Source: Zoogloea oleivorans (lineage in GTDB: Bacteria > Pseudomonadota > Gammaproteobacteria > Burkholderiales > Rhodocyclaceae). Taken from it: a stretch of 39,058 nucleotides of DNA. Under the pieces are notes generated by a model that worked only from the letters and a program-made list of their open reading frames with translations, ran no database searches and had not been told where the DNA came from. Below are positions 22,836 through 31,518 of the stretch, piece after piece. Where the stretch lies: NCBI GenBank assembly GCA_030157785.1, contig JAOAUC010000056.1, forward strand, positions 1 through 39,058, in the 5' to 3' direction. Every line of letters begins with the position of its first letter. The first letter of the stretch is position 1. The position numbers and the translations under genes are program-made.

Positions 22836-25571
22836 TCAGCGCAGCAGCCCCAGCTCTCGTGCTTTGCTGATGGCCTGGGTGCGGTTGTGGGTTTCCAGTT
22901 TCTGGTTGATCCGGCGCAGGTGGCTTTCCACGGTGTTTTCCGAGATATCGAGCAGCCGGGCGATTTCCTTGTTGGCACGGCCGTCGGCGACGAGACGGAT
23001 GATGCCCGCCTCGCGGGGCGACAGAAGGTTTGCAGCGGGTGCGATAGCGCCCAAGTTGTCGGTGCGCTGGATGAGCGGGGCGAAGGCCAGGGTGATGCGT
23101 TCCAGGTAGTCGGGCGTGGAGGGCAGGTTGCGGCACAACTCGCTGACGGCATCCGGCAGGGCCCATGGTTCGTCGGCGATCAGGCGGACCAGGCCGTTGC
23201 GAGCGGCGATGCCGAGAGTCGTTTCAAGCAGACGCAGGCCCGGCTGACGCTGACCGTTGGCGATGAGGGCCTGGCCAAGCAGGTTCTGCAGGTGGGTTCT
23301 GCGCAGCCGGCGGCCACCCGCTTCCGCCTCGCGGATGGCGTGCTGAAGGGGGGCGATGGCCTGTTCTGCCTTGCCGAGGACGATGTTCAGGCGGGCGGTG
23401 GCGGTCAGCGGGTCTTCCAGCTCCTGGGCGAACAGATGGAAGCCTTCGTGGGCTGCCCAGATGCGGGGATCGGACCCCAGTTCGAGGTAGCGCCGGGCGG
23501 ATTCGCCGTCGCCCCGGAGCAGGCTGAAACGAGCCTTCTCCAGCCAGGCGGCGGCCTTGGGGCGGGTCACGCCACGGGCGTCGCCCAGGTCGCCCAGCTC
23601 CGACAGCAGGGATTCGACCCTGGCGCTGTCGCCTCTCAGGAACGCGATGCGTGCGGCACTACGGTAGGCGATGATCACCGTGTCCACGTCAGCCGCGTCG
23701 CGGATCAGGCGCAGGTGCTCGTTGAGCAGGCTCTCGGCACCCAGGCGGTCATCGAATTCGTAAAGCACCTGGGCCATGAAAGTGGCCGCGACGCCCACCG
23801 CGGCACCCTTGGCCCGGTTCTTGGCAACGTCGAATCGGGCCAGCGCCTCCCGGGCGTTGCCGTGGATCAGATCGATCAGTCCTTCAAAACAGCGTGTGTA
23901 GGTGCTCGACCAGGCGCTTGTGCGCTGCTTTTCGCTGCCCAGTTTGGCGCAGGCGAGGGCTTCCCGGGCCTGATCGAAGTGACTGTGAGCAATATGGTGA
24001 TAGGCCATGATGTTGCGGGCAATGCCGCTCAACATCGACTCGTCATGCTCCAGGTGGTCGGCAAACTGGCTGATCTCGACGGCGGTGAGGTCGTGGCGGT
24101 CAGTGAATTCGTGGAGGAGGGCTTCCTGAATGCTTACCTCCAGCGGCACTTCCGTACCGTTGGCGGTGGCTGCCAAGCGGCAGTTGCGCAGGGCGTCCTC
24201 GGCTTCGGCGTAGCGGTGCAGGGAAATCATCGCGTAGGCTCGGGCACGCTGCAGGTTGAGCCGGCTCGCGGCAATCTCCGCTGGCAGACTGTCCGCCCAG
24301 TGGGCAACGGTTTCCATTTGCGCAACTTCGATGAAGCCCATGGCGCAGCCATCCATGAGGTCTGCCGCCAGGGCCGGGTCGCCGGCCAGCAGGGCATGAT
24401 CGACCGCTGGCAGGGACCGCTGGTGGGCGGCATACCAGCGGGCGGCACGCCGGTTGAGCTCCGGGATGGCGCGGGGATCGAGGCGCTGCAATTCCTGGAG
24501 CAGGAAGTCGCGGAACAGGGAGTGGAAGCGATAGGCCTTCTGCTCCGGGCGCAGCGGTGTGATGCGCGAGAGAAAAAGGTTGGTCCGTTCAAACTGGGTC
24601 AGCAGTTCCTCGCTGTCGTTGCGCTCCAGGATCGAGTCACACAATTCGCCGTTGAGCTGGTCGAGGACGCTGGAGTAGATCAGAAACTGGCAGGCGTGCT
24701 CGGGCAGTCGCTGCAGCACGTTCTCGGCCAGGTATTCGGCGATGCTGCGGGTACTGCCCGACAGCGTAGACAGCCATTCGGTGCAGTCCTGCCGGCCATT
24801 GAGGGACAGCGCCACCAGGCGCAGGGCCGCCGCCCAGCCGTGGGTGCGCTCCAGTACCGTGCCGACGTCGTCCTGCACGAGGGTGAAGCCACGCTGCTTG
24901 TGTACGAATTGGGTGGTTTCCTGCAAGTCGAAGCGCAGGCGTTCCGCATCGACCCGGAGGAGCTGGCCGCGGATTTCGAGGGAACGCGTGGAGAGTAGCT
25001 GCACGCCCCGGGCGCCGATGATCAGTTGCTGTCCGTCCTGCAGGTTGTCGATGAGGGTCTGCAGCAGTTGAATCACTTCCGGTGCGTCGATTTTCTCCAC
25101 GTCGTCGATGAAGAGCGAAAACGGACGTGTGGAGCAGGCAAGGGCGTCGATCAACGCTGTCGCCTCTGCGCGCAGGCCGAAATACTGCCCGGGGCCAGTG
25201 CTGCGAGCGCTGGACGGCAACTGCTGGATGGGGACCAAGCGCAGGGCAACCGCATTCAGATAGGAGAGGAAACGCCCCAAATCGTTGTCGCGCTGATCGA
25301 GGTTGAGCCATGCGGTGGCTTCGCCCCTGGCCGCCAGTAATTCGTGGAGCTGGGCCATCAGCATGGATTTGCCAAAGCCCGGCGGGGCGACGATCAGCAC
25401 TACCCGCTGGCCGGCCGTGAGGATTTCATCCACCAGGCGCTGGCGCGAAATCGCATCCTCGGTCTGGGGGGGCGGTGTGATCTTGCCGATGATGAGGCGC
25501 GGTGCCACCTCGGCAGGCGCGATGCCAGACGGGGCGGCGATGCCTGCCGGCCTGTCGTTCTGATTTGCCAT
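22836..25571 (-). CDS. Large ATP-binding LuxR-family regulator (MalT/LAL type)
   Basis: This 911-residue STAND-type transcriptional activator should bind DNA once an inducer and ATP drive its assembly. The NTPase is at the N-terminus: Walker A APPGFGKS at 62-69, Walker B-like FSLFIDDVEK near 155-165. An arginine-rich winged-helix region follows, then a long helical TPR-like sensor stretch (about 380-830). The last 65 residues are a LuxR-type helix-turn-helix: LLSPREAGIIRLVADGRANK, then EIARLLDISENTVESHLRRI. The length is typical of MalT-like proteins (about 900). The gene is divergent from the acyl-CoA dehydrogenase operon across a 323-base gap, the usual place for a pathway activator. The shared element upstream of both following operons is its best candidate target. 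The start is ATG with only a weak GAGA upstream. Confidence 0.94.
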   Translation of the reverse strand: MANQNDRPAGIAAPSGIAPAEVAPRLIIGKITPPPQTEDAISRQRLVDEILTAGQRVVLIVAPPGFGKSMLMAQLHELLAARGEATAWLNLDQRDNDLGRFLSYLNAVALRLVPIQQLPSSARSTGPGQYFGLRAEATALIDALACSTRPFSLFIDDVEKIDAPEVIQLLQTLIDNLQDGQQLIIGARGVQLLSTRSLEIRGQLLRVDAERLRFDLQETTQFVHKQRGFTLVQDDVGTVLERTHGWAAALRLVALSLNGRQDCTEWLSTLSGSTRSIAEYLAENVLQRLPEHACQFLIYSSVLDQLNGELCDSILERNDSEELLTQFERTNLFLSRITPLRPEQKAYRFHSLFRDFLLQELQRLDPRAIPELNRRAARWYAAHQRSLPAVDHALLAGDPALAADLMDGCAMGFIEVAQMETVAHWADSLPAEIAASRLNLQRARAYAMISLHRYAEAEDALRNCRLAATANGTEVPLEVSIQEALLHEFTDRHDLTAVEISQFADHLEHDESMLSGIARNIMAYHHIAHSHFDQAREALACAKLGSEKQRTSAWSSTYTRCFEGLIDLIHGNAREALARFDVAKNRAKGAAVGVAATFMAQVLYEFDDRLGAESLLNEHLRLIRDAADVDTVIIAYRSAARIAFLRGDSARVESLLSELGDLGDARGVTRPKAAAWLEKARFSLLRGDGESARRYLELGSDPRIWAAHEGFHLFAQELEDPLTATARLNIVLGKAEQAIAPLQHAIREAEAGGRRLRRTHLQNLLGQALIANGQRQPGLRLLETTLGIAARNGLVRLIADEPWALPDAVSELCRNLPSTPDYLERITLAFAPLIQRTDNLGAIAPAANLLSPREAGIIRLVADGRANKEIARLLDISENTVESHLRRINQKLETHNRTQAISKARELGLLR

Positions 25572-25894
25572 GTCTCAACGGGCTGTGCCCGCCTCTCCAC
25601 TCCGGTGTGTCCTGCCCATTGAAGGCAGCCCCCGGTTTGTTTGTATATGTCTCGTCCTCCTGGCCGGTGAGGCGCTTCCTTCCCGCCGGCCCTGCTGCGG
25701 TCGCGTGCAAATACGCCGCACTGCCATCGTGACAGCAGGTTCATTCCGAACATATCACGGGTTTCCGGGATTGTTCGCCGCTTTTGCCACGGACCAGAAT
25801 CGCTCCAGTCCTGCAATCCGGTCATGCCTTGCGGCGGGGGCCGGAACGAAGTGGGGAAGGCGATACATCCAGAACGCGAAGGAGGGGAAGACAA
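25572..25894. promoter_or_regulatory. Divergent regulatory region between the LAL regulator and the catabolic operon
   Basis: This 323-base gap holds no convincing gene. It contains the shared element and promoter described separately (25756-25800). The arms CGAACA/TGTTCG (25747-25752 and 25772-25777) bracket that element. A strong Shine-Dalgarno, GGAGGGG, lies just before the dehydrogenase ATG at 25895. The regulator's own promoter must lie in the left part, but I could not pick it out. Confidence 0.7.
25756..25800 (+). promoter_or_regulatory. Shared activator element plus promoter of the first catabolic operon
   Basis: CACGG, a variable base, then TTTCCGGGATTGTT, a variable base and GCC (25756-25779) match the copy at 31374-31397 in 22 of 24 positions. 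The element runs into a -35-like TTGTTC (25771-25776), followed after 18 bases by -10-like CAGAAT (25795-25800). Both hexamers are poor, as expected where an activator bound next to or over the -35 recruits polymerase. The leader to ATG 25895 would be about 88 bases. Confidence 0.6.
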
Positions 25895-27202
25895 ATGAAT
25901 AGCCCGGCAAACAGCTTCATCGTTGGCGAAGAACGTCCGGACATGCCGCCGTTCAACTGGCCGAAGGTTCCCAAGGTGAGACTGGGGGGCTTTGGTGCAG
26001 ATCCGGCCATGACGGAACTCGAAAGTGAAATGCAGCGCACCGTGCATAGCTTCGCCGAGAAGGTCATGCGCCCGGTGGGCGTGGCCCTCGACCGCATGAG
26101 TGCCGAGGAGGTGGTGGCTGCCGGGTCGCCCTACTGGCACTACCTCACCGAACTGCAAAAGCTGGGTATCACCCCCGCAACCTTCATGGAACTCAGCCCC
26201 GAGGAACGGGGGCGCCTGTTTCCCATCGTGATGGAGGAAATGGGCTGGGGCGACGGAGGCCTGTCGATCATATTCGGTGCCTGCTCCCTGCCGCCGCTGA
26301 TGGCCCTGGTCTTCCAGCGCAAGTTCCTGATCGAACGTTTTCCCGACACTTTGCGGGGCTGCTGGGCAATCACCGAGCCGGACCACGGCAGCGATTCCCT
26401 CGACGTGAGTCGCCAGGTCTTCCACGCCTCCGGCAACTATGGCCGTCCCAATTGTGTGGCGACCATCCGCGGTGACAAGGTGGTGATCAATGGTCAGAAG
26501 TCGGCCTGGGTCTCCAATGCGCCGCTGGCCGAAGTCTGTGTGCTGTACTGCGCTGCCGATACCGGCAATGGCCCCGACACGGCTCACGGGGTCTGTGTGC
26601 TGGTGCCGATGGATGCACCAGGCGTGTCCCGTGGCAAGCCCCTGGAGAAGATCGGCCAGCGGGCCTTGCCGCAAGGCGAGGTCTTCTTCGACAACGTGGA
26701 GCTGTCCACCGACTACATCGTTGCCGGGCCCGAGGACTACCAGCGCGCGGTGTATTTCATCCATACCGAAGCCAACAGCCAGATGGCCTGCATCTGGACC
26801 GGTGTGGCCCGTTCGGCCTACGAAATGGCCTTTGCCTACGCCCACCAGAGAAAGCAGGGCGGTGTGCCGATCATCCGCCATCAGGCGGTGGCCCAGCGGC
26901 TCTTCCATATGTACCGCAAGATCGAGGCGTCCCGTGCGCTGGCGCGACGGGTCTGCCTGTTCAACCATACCGCGGAGGTGCCGGCCCTGCAGGCGGCCAT
27001 GGCGGCCAAGATCACCGGCACCCAGACCGCCTTCGAGGTGGCCAGTGAGGCGATCCAGATCTTCGGCGGCAACGGCCTGACCCGCGAATACCCCATCGAG
27101 AAGATCTTCCGCGATGCCCGTGCCTCAATGATCGAGGACGGCTGTAACGACCTGCTGGCGATCAAGGCCGGTTTCAACATGATCGACCCGGACCTCCTCT
27201 GA
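25895..27202 (+). CDS. Acyl-CoA dehydrogenase
   Basis: This FAD enzyme family oxidises an acyl-CoA to the 2,3-enoyl-CoA and hands electrons to ETF. The 435-residue protein has the three-part family layout. The helical N-terminal domain includes LGITPATFMELSPEERGRLF, the middle beta domain has CWAITEPDHGSDSLD and the C-terminal domain has IQIFGGNGLTREYPIEKIFR. Near the end, MIEDGCNDLLAI aligns with the usual YEGT segment, making Glu414 the probable catalytic base; the Gly-Cys-Asn after it is unusual. ATG 25895 is chosen over an upstream in-frame start because GGAGGGG sits 8 bases before it. It is the first gene of the operon under the LAL-linked promoter. etfB begins at the window's end, a natural electron acceptor. 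Substrate chain length or shape is unknown. Confidence 0.94.
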   Translation: MNSPANSFIVGEERPDMPPFNWPKVPKVRLGGFGADPAMTELESEMQRTVHSFAEKVMRPVGVALDRMSAEEVVAAGSPYWHYLTELQKLGITPATFMELSPEERGRLFPIVMEEMGWGDGGLSIIFGACSLPPLMALVFQRKFLIERFPDTLRGCWAITEPDHGSDSLDVSRQVFHASGNYGRPNCVATIRGDKVVINGQKSAWVSNAPLAEVCVLYCAADTGNGPDTAHGVCVLVPMDAPGVSRGKPLEKIGQRALPQGEVFFDNVELSTDYIVAGPEDYQRAVYFIHTEANSQMACIWTGVARSAYEMAFAYAHQRKQGGVPIIRHQAVAQRLFHMYRKIEASRALARRVCLFNHTAEVPALQAAMAAKITGTQTAFEVASEAIQIFGGNGLTREYPIEKIFRDARASMIEDGCNDLLAIKAGFNMIDPDLL

Positions 27203-27228
27203 GTCCGCTTCCCCATCCAGGAGTCCCC

Positions 27229-28467
27229 ATGAAAACCAATGCCATTGTTGCCGGTGTCGGCATGACGACCTTCGGGCGTCACCTCGACCGCAACCTCAAA
27301 TCCCTCGCTGGCGAAGCGATTCTCCAGGCCCTCAAGGATGCCGGTCTTAGCCCGTCTGACGTGCAGGCCGCCTACATGGGCAACGCCGCAGCGTCGGTGA
27401 TCACCGGCCAGGTGTGTGTGCCGGGCGAGATCGTGCTGCGTGAAATCGGCATCGGCGGGGTGCCGGTGATCAACGTGGAAAATGCCTGCGCCACCGGCTC
27501 CACTGCCTTCAACCAGGCCGTTGCAATGGTCACCCTTGGCGCCTACGACGTGGTCCTGGCCTGCGGCTACGAAAAGCTCTTCCACGAAGACAAGGCGCGC
27601 AGCTTCTCGGTCTTTGCCGGCGCTGCCGACGTGGAGCGCATGGACGAGCTGACCGCCAGCATCGACGAGAAGATGCGTGCCGTCGGACTGGCCTCCGACA
27701 TTGGCGAAGGAGGCAGTCAGCGTTCCGTGTTCATGGATATCTACGCCACCATGACCGTCGCCCACATGCAGAAGTACGGCACCACTCGCGAGCAGATCGC
27801 TGCTGTGTCGGCCAAAAACTCCTTTCATGGCAGTCTCAACCCGCGGGCCCAGTTCCGCAACGTGGTCAGTGTCGATGAGGTGCTGGCCGCCCGGGCCATT
27901 GCTTACCCCCTGACCCTGCCCATGTGCTCGCCGATCGGCGACGGGGCCGCCGCGGTGATTCTGGTCAGCGAGCGCAAGGCCCGCGAGATGGGTATCGCCA
28001 AACCGGTGCGGGTGCTGTCCTCGGCCTTCCGTACCGGCTGGAACTTCGGCCCCGGCGAGGGGGAGAAAACTGTCTTCGAAACGACCATCGCCCAGGCCTA
28101 CGAAGAGGCGGGTGTGGGGCCGCAGGACTTGAGTCTGGTCGAGCTCCATGACGCGTCGGCACCTTCCGAAATCATCCACACCGAGTATCTCGGCCTGTGC
28201 CCCGAGGGGGGTGGTGGCGCGCTGGTGGCATCCGGCGCAACCCGGCTCGGCGGGCGTATTCCGGTGAGCACCTCGGGCGGCCTGTTGCGCAAAGGGCACC
28301 CCATAGGCGCCACCGGAGTGGCCCAGATCGTTGAACTGACGGAACAGCTGCAGGGCCGCTCCGGCCCCCGCCAGGTTGAGGGCGCACGGGTCGGGCTGGC
28401 GGAGAACGGCGGCGGCTTTGTCGGTGACAGTGTGGCGGCGCTGATCGTCACCATCCTGTCCCGCTGA
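27229..28467 (+). CDS. Thiolase (SCP2-like acetyl-CoA acyltransferase)
   Basis: This family cleaves a 3-ketoacyl-CoA with CoA, releasing acetyl- or propionyl-CoA. The 412-residue protein has the nucleophile Cys87 in NVENACATGS. A second-half LVELHDASAPSEIIH (about 303-317) and GHPIGATG (about 349-356) carry histidines for the active site. The HDA form and the single C-terminal GHP motif are nearer to SCP2-type thiolases than to FadA/AtoB, which end in a CxG motif; here that position reads AENGGG. SCP2-type members often act on branched or sterol-like acyl chains, so a bulky substrate is possible but not shown. It starts 27 bases after the dehydrogenase gene with CAGGAG as Shine-Dalgarno. No enoyl-CoA hydratase or hydroxyacyl-CoA dehydrogenase gene accompanies it here. 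Confidence 0.92.
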   Translation: MKTNAIVAGVGMTTFGRHLDRNLKSLAGEAILQALKDAGLSPSDVQAAYMGNAAASVITGQVCVPGEIVLREIGIGGVPVINVENACATGSTAFNQAVAMVTLGAYDVVLACGYEKLFHEDKARSFSVFAGAADVERMDELTASIDEKMRAVGLASDIGEGGSQRSVFMDIYATMTVAHMQKYGTTREQIAAVSAKNSFHGSLNPRAQFRNVVSVDEVLAARAIAYPLTLPMCSPIGDGAAAVILVSERKAREMGIAKPVRVLSSAFRTGWNFGPGEGEKTVFETTIAQAYEEAGVGPQDLSLVELHDASAPSEIIHTEYLGLCPEGGGGALVASGATRLGGRIPVSTSGGLLRKGHPIGATGVAQIVELTEQLQGRSGPRQVEGARVGLAENGGGFVGDSVAALIVTILSR

Positions 28468-28484
28468 GCGGCGTAGAGGGCAAC

Positions 28485-30086
28485 ATGCTGAACGAGAACA
28501 TCATCGCGAATCTGGTCGCCCTGCGGGCGGCCACCAACCCGGACTTCGAGGTCCTAACCTTCGAAGATGGCGGCGCCGAGGAAACCCGGACTTACCGCCA
28601 GTTGTGGGACAACGGGCAGCGCATTGCCGCCGCCTTGAGGGAGCGTGGCCTCAAGGCGGGCGACCGGGTGGCCCTGCTGATGCAGAACCATCCGGAGTTC
28701 GTGGACACCATGGTTGCCGGGGCCATCCTGGGCATCGTGCTGGTGCCCATTGACCCGCGTACCAGGGGCGAGAAGCTGGCCTTCATGCTCAACGACGCCA
28801 GCTGCCTCGGCGCCATCGTTGCCGATTACGCCCTGCCGACGCTGCTGGAGTGCGCCGGGCGGGTGCCCAGCCTGATCTTTGGCCTGGTGGTCGGCAAGGA
28901 GTGGGGCCTGCCTGCGTCCTACGCCGTGGCCTTGCAGGGGATGGAGGAGGTGCTGCGGGCTCCGGTGCCCGACCTGCCGGTGGCTGTCAGTGACGAGGCG
29001 ACGCCGATGCAGATCATGTACACCTCCGGTACCACCGGCGATCCCAAGGGTGTGGTGGTGCGCCACGGGCGCTTTGGCTTCGTGTCGAAGCAGGGCGAGG
29101 CGGTGTTCGGCTACCGGGCTGGGGATCGGCCCTACACCGGCCTGTCCCTGACCCACGGCAACGCCCAGTTCGTGACCCTCGCGCCGTCGCTCAGCATGGG
29201 GCTCAAGGCGGTGATCAGCCGTAGATTCACCAAATCCCGCCTGTGGGATATCACCCGTCGCTACGGCTGCACGACCTTCTCGCTGCTGGGGGGCATGGTC
29301 ACCGCCATCTACAGCGAGCCACGCCGCCCGGACGACGCCGACAACCCGGTGCGTCTGGTGATCAGCGCCGGCATGCCGGCCGCCCTGTGGGAAGACTTTG
29401 CGCGCCGCTACCAGGTGGACATCTTCGAGTTCTACGGTGCGATGGAAGGCGGCATGACCGTCAATCCGCCGGGCCAGGGGCAGGTCGGCAGTTGCGGCCG
29501 CATCGTGCCCGGGCTGATCGGCAAGGTCGTGGATGACGGTGGCAACGAACTGCCTCCGGGAGAGCCGGGGGAACTGTGGTTCCGGCCTGCCGACGGCTCG
29601 CCGGCAGCCGTCGAGTATTTCAATAACCCCAATGCCTCGTCCGCCAAGACCGACGGCGGCTGGTTGCACTCCGGCGACGTCGTGACCATGGATGCGGACG
29701 GCTGGGTGTTTTACCAGTACCGCAAGGGGGGCGGCATCCGCCATAACGGGGACTTCATCAACCCGGCCTACATCGAGAAGATCGTCGCCGAGCACCCGGC
29801 GGTGGCCGATGTGTCGGTGTATGGCGTGGCGGCGGCCTCCGGCGCCCCCGGCGAGAAGGACGTGGTGGTGGCGGTGGTGCCTGAGAGCCCCCGTCTTTTC
29901 GACCCCCGCGAGGTGTTCCGCTGGTGCCGTAGCCGCCTCGAAAACAACATGGTTCCGACCTACCTGCAGGTGGTTGGTGAACTGCCCAAGACCGCTTCCG
30001 AGAAGATCCAGACGCGCTTTCTAGCCGAAATGTTCCGTCAGCAACCCGATCAGGTCTTCCGCGAGGAAAGCACCCGGACGGTCTGA
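28485..30086 (+). CDS. AMP-forming acyl-CoA ligase
   Basis: This ANL-superfamily enzyme activates a carboxylic acid to its CoA ester through an acyl-adenylate. The 533-residue length fits. The phosphate-binding loop YTSGTTGDPKG lies at 179-189. FYGAMEGGMTVNPP (about 314-327) is the A5-type motif, HSGDVVTMDADGWVFY (about 391-406) the A7 region, and RKGGGIRHNGDFINPAYIEK the hinge and A8 region. The late catalytic lysine lies in LPKTASEKIQTR (about residue 512). The general look is of the CaiC/long-chain ligase group, but I would not assign a substrate. It starts 17 bases after the thiolase gene in the same operon and would supply CoA thioesters for the dehydrogenase and thiolase. Confidence 0.94.
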   Translation: MLNENIIANLVALRAATNPDFEVLTFEDGGAEETRTYRQLWDNGQRIAAALRERGLKAGDRVALLMQNHPEFVDTMVAGAILGIVLVPIDPRTRGEKLAFMLNDASCLGAIVADYALPTLLECAGRVPSLIFGLVVGKEWGLPASYAVALQGMEEVLRAPVPDLPVAVSDEATPMQIMYTSGTTGDPKGVVVRHGRFGFVSKQGEAVFGYRAGDRPYTGLSLTHGNAQFVTLAPSLSMGLKAVISRRFTKSRLWDITRRYGCTTFSLLGGMVTAIYSEPRRPDDADNPVRLVISAGMPAALWEDFARRYQVDIFEFYGAMEGGMTVNPPGQGQVGSCGRIVPGLIGKVVDDGGNELPPGEPGELWFRPADGSPAAVEYFNNPNASSAKTDGGWLHSGDVVTMDADGWVFYQYRKGGGIRHNGDFINPAYIEKIVAEHPAVADVSVYGVAAASGAPGEKDVVVAVVPESPRLFDPREVFRWCRSRLENNMVPTYLQVVGELPKTASEKIQTRFLAEMFRQQPDQVFREESTRTV

Positions 30087-30133
30087 GCCATCCCAAAAAA
30101 ACGAATAAACGCATCCATCCAAAGGAGAAGACT

Positions 30134-31252
30134 ATGAGTTCCGCAAAAGTGGTGATCTACGGTGCCAGTGGCTACACCGGCAAGCATCTGGCGTGGAAGC
30201 TGGCATCGCGCGGCATTCCCTTCATCGCCGCCGGGCGCAACAAGCAGCGCCTGGAAGAGCAACTGCAGGCCCTGCCCGAACTCAAGGGGGCCGACTACGA
30301 AGTGGTGGCGGTCGAGCACGACGAAGCGGCCCTGACACGGCTGCTCGAGGGCAAGACCGTGGTGCACAACCTGGTTGGCCCCTATATGCAACTGGGCAAG
30401 CCGGTGCTCAACGCCGCGCTGGCCGCCGGTTGCCATTATCTCGACTGCACCGGCGAGCAGGACTGGATGTACCTGCTCAAGGCAGAGTACGCGCAGAAAT
30501 TTGCCGACAAGGGCCTGTGCCTGCTGCCGGCCTCTGCAGCGATGTGGAACCTGGGCATGATCGCGGCCGAGCTTGTGCTGGAGACGCCGGGCATCGATAC
30601 CCTCGACATCGCCTACACCCTGGCCGGCGTTCCCTCTGTTTCGTCGACGCTGTCCTTCATGCGCATGGGCTGCCAGCCCCAGTACTTCCTGCACGACCAG
30701 CAGCGCGTGGCCTGGCCCATCGAGGGAATTTCGATTGCGGTTCCGGGCGTGCATGAAATCCAGACCGCGCTGCCGTGGGGAGGCGGTGGCGAGTCCGTGT
30801 GGTTCGAGGGTCATGAGCGCGTCCGCAGTTGCTCAACCCTCGTCACCTTCCGCAACAACGCCCTGATGAACCTGGTGGTCAGCCGGGCCAAGGAGTTTGC
30901 GGCGAATTACAAGGACAAGACCCGCGAGGAGCAGGAAGCCGTAACCAACCGTTGGGCCATGGAAATTGCCCCTCAGGGAGAGCCGCCGCGGGAGAACTTC
31001 AACCTTCACCGGGCCTGGATCACCTGCCAGGGGCGCGGCCAGACCAGCGCCCGCTCCATCGGCCTGCCCGGTGTCGCCGTCGGTTACGTGGGAACCGGCA
31101 CCATGGGGGCCTTCATCATCGACACCTTGCTGCGTGGGCAGCAGAGGGTTGTGGGCATGGCTCCGGCAATCCACGTGGTCGGGGTGCGCCATATGCTGGC
31201 CGAACTGAAGGCCCATGGTGTGCTTGGCGATCCGGTGGACCTTATCCGCTGA
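30134..31252 (+). CDS. Saccharopine-dehydrogenase-like NAD(P)-binding protein
   Basis: This 372-residue soluble protein starts with a Rossmann fold: VVIYGASGYTGKHLAWKLAS (about 6-25), IAAGRNKQRLEE, then VVHNLVGPYMQLGKPVLNAA and CHYLDCTGEQDW, as in the saccharopine dehydrogenase NADP-binding family. The C-terminal half (about 150-372) is not the lysine-pathway domain. It may correspond to the uncharacterised DUF5938 region, but I recall this only weakly. Related proteins include mycobacterial trans-acting enoyl reductases, so a reductive or isomerising step on a CoA ester or lipid is possible. It follows the ligase gene by 47 bases with a strong AAAGGAGAAG Shine-Dalgarno. It is the last gene before the intrinsic terminator. 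The reaction is unknown. Confidence 0.82.
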   Translation: MSSAKVVIYGASGYTGKHLAWKLASRGIPFIAAGRNKQRLEEQLQALPELKGADYEVVAVEHDEAALTRLLEGKTVVHNLVGPYMQLGKPVLNAALAAGCHYLDCTGEQDWMYLLKAEYAQKFADKGLCLLPASAAMWNLGMIAAELVLETPGIDTLDIAYTLAGVPSVSSTLSFMRMGCQPQYFLHDQQRVAWPIEGISIAVPGVHEIQTALPWGGGGESVWFEGHERVRSCSTLVTFRNNALMNLVVSRAKEFAANYKDKTREEQEAVTNRWAMEIAPQGEPPRENFNLHRAWITCQGRGQTSARSIGLPGVAVGYVGTGTMGAFIIDTLLRGQQRVVGMAPAIHVVGVRHMLAELKAHGVLGDPVDLIR

Positions 31253-31287
31253 TCCAGGCTCCGGCCTGTCGGCCTCTCTCCACTTGA

Positions 31288-31321
31288 CCCTGGCGGCCAC
31301 CTTGGCTGCCAGGGTTTTTTT
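31288..31321 (+). terminator. Intrinsic (rho-independent) terminator of the first catabolic operon
   Basis: CCCTGGCGGCC (31288-31298) and GGCTGCCAGGG (31304-31314) pair over 11 bp with one G-U pair and a 5-base loop, followed at once by seven T residues (31315-31321). It lies 35 bases after the stop of the saccharopine-dehydrogenase-like gene. This is the clearest terminator in the window. Confidence 0.93.
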
Positions 31322-31373
31322 CGTCTTCTTCCCGCTGCTCGCTACGGGTATTGCGCCGCAGCACCGCCGTGCT

Positions 31374-31417
31374 CACGGTTTTCCGGGATTGTTGGCCTCT
31401 CCTCGTCTCCACAGAAT
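31374..31417 (+). promoter_or_regulatory. Second copy of the shared element plus promoter of the envelope operon
   Basis: The 24-base element at 31374-31397 matches 25756-25779 except at two single positions. It overlaps -35-like TTGTTG (31389-31394), and after 17 bases -10-like CAGAAT (31412-31417) follows, the same -10 hexamer as in the first copy. The predicted leader to ATG 31519 is about 95 bases and contains the small inverted repeats GTTCC/GGAAC and GGGG/CCCC (about 31431-31455). Confidence 0.6.
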
Positions 31418-31518
31418 GGACCTGTCACCAGTTCCGTGGAACGGGGCTAAACCCCAACCAAAACAAGACACGGCGCTGCTGACGGGCCAAGGCAAACACC
31501 ACACAAAAGGAGGGAGAC

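Noticed and set aside
22887..24998. 703-codon plus-strand frame opposite the LAL regulator
   Set aside because: The minus frame carries Walker motifs and a LuxR helix-turn-helix; the plus frame has neither motifs nor a plausible start region.
25747..25777. CGAACA/TGTTCG inverted repeat around the first shared element as the operator itself
   Set aside because: The arms are not present around the second copy at 31374, so they are not the conserved part.
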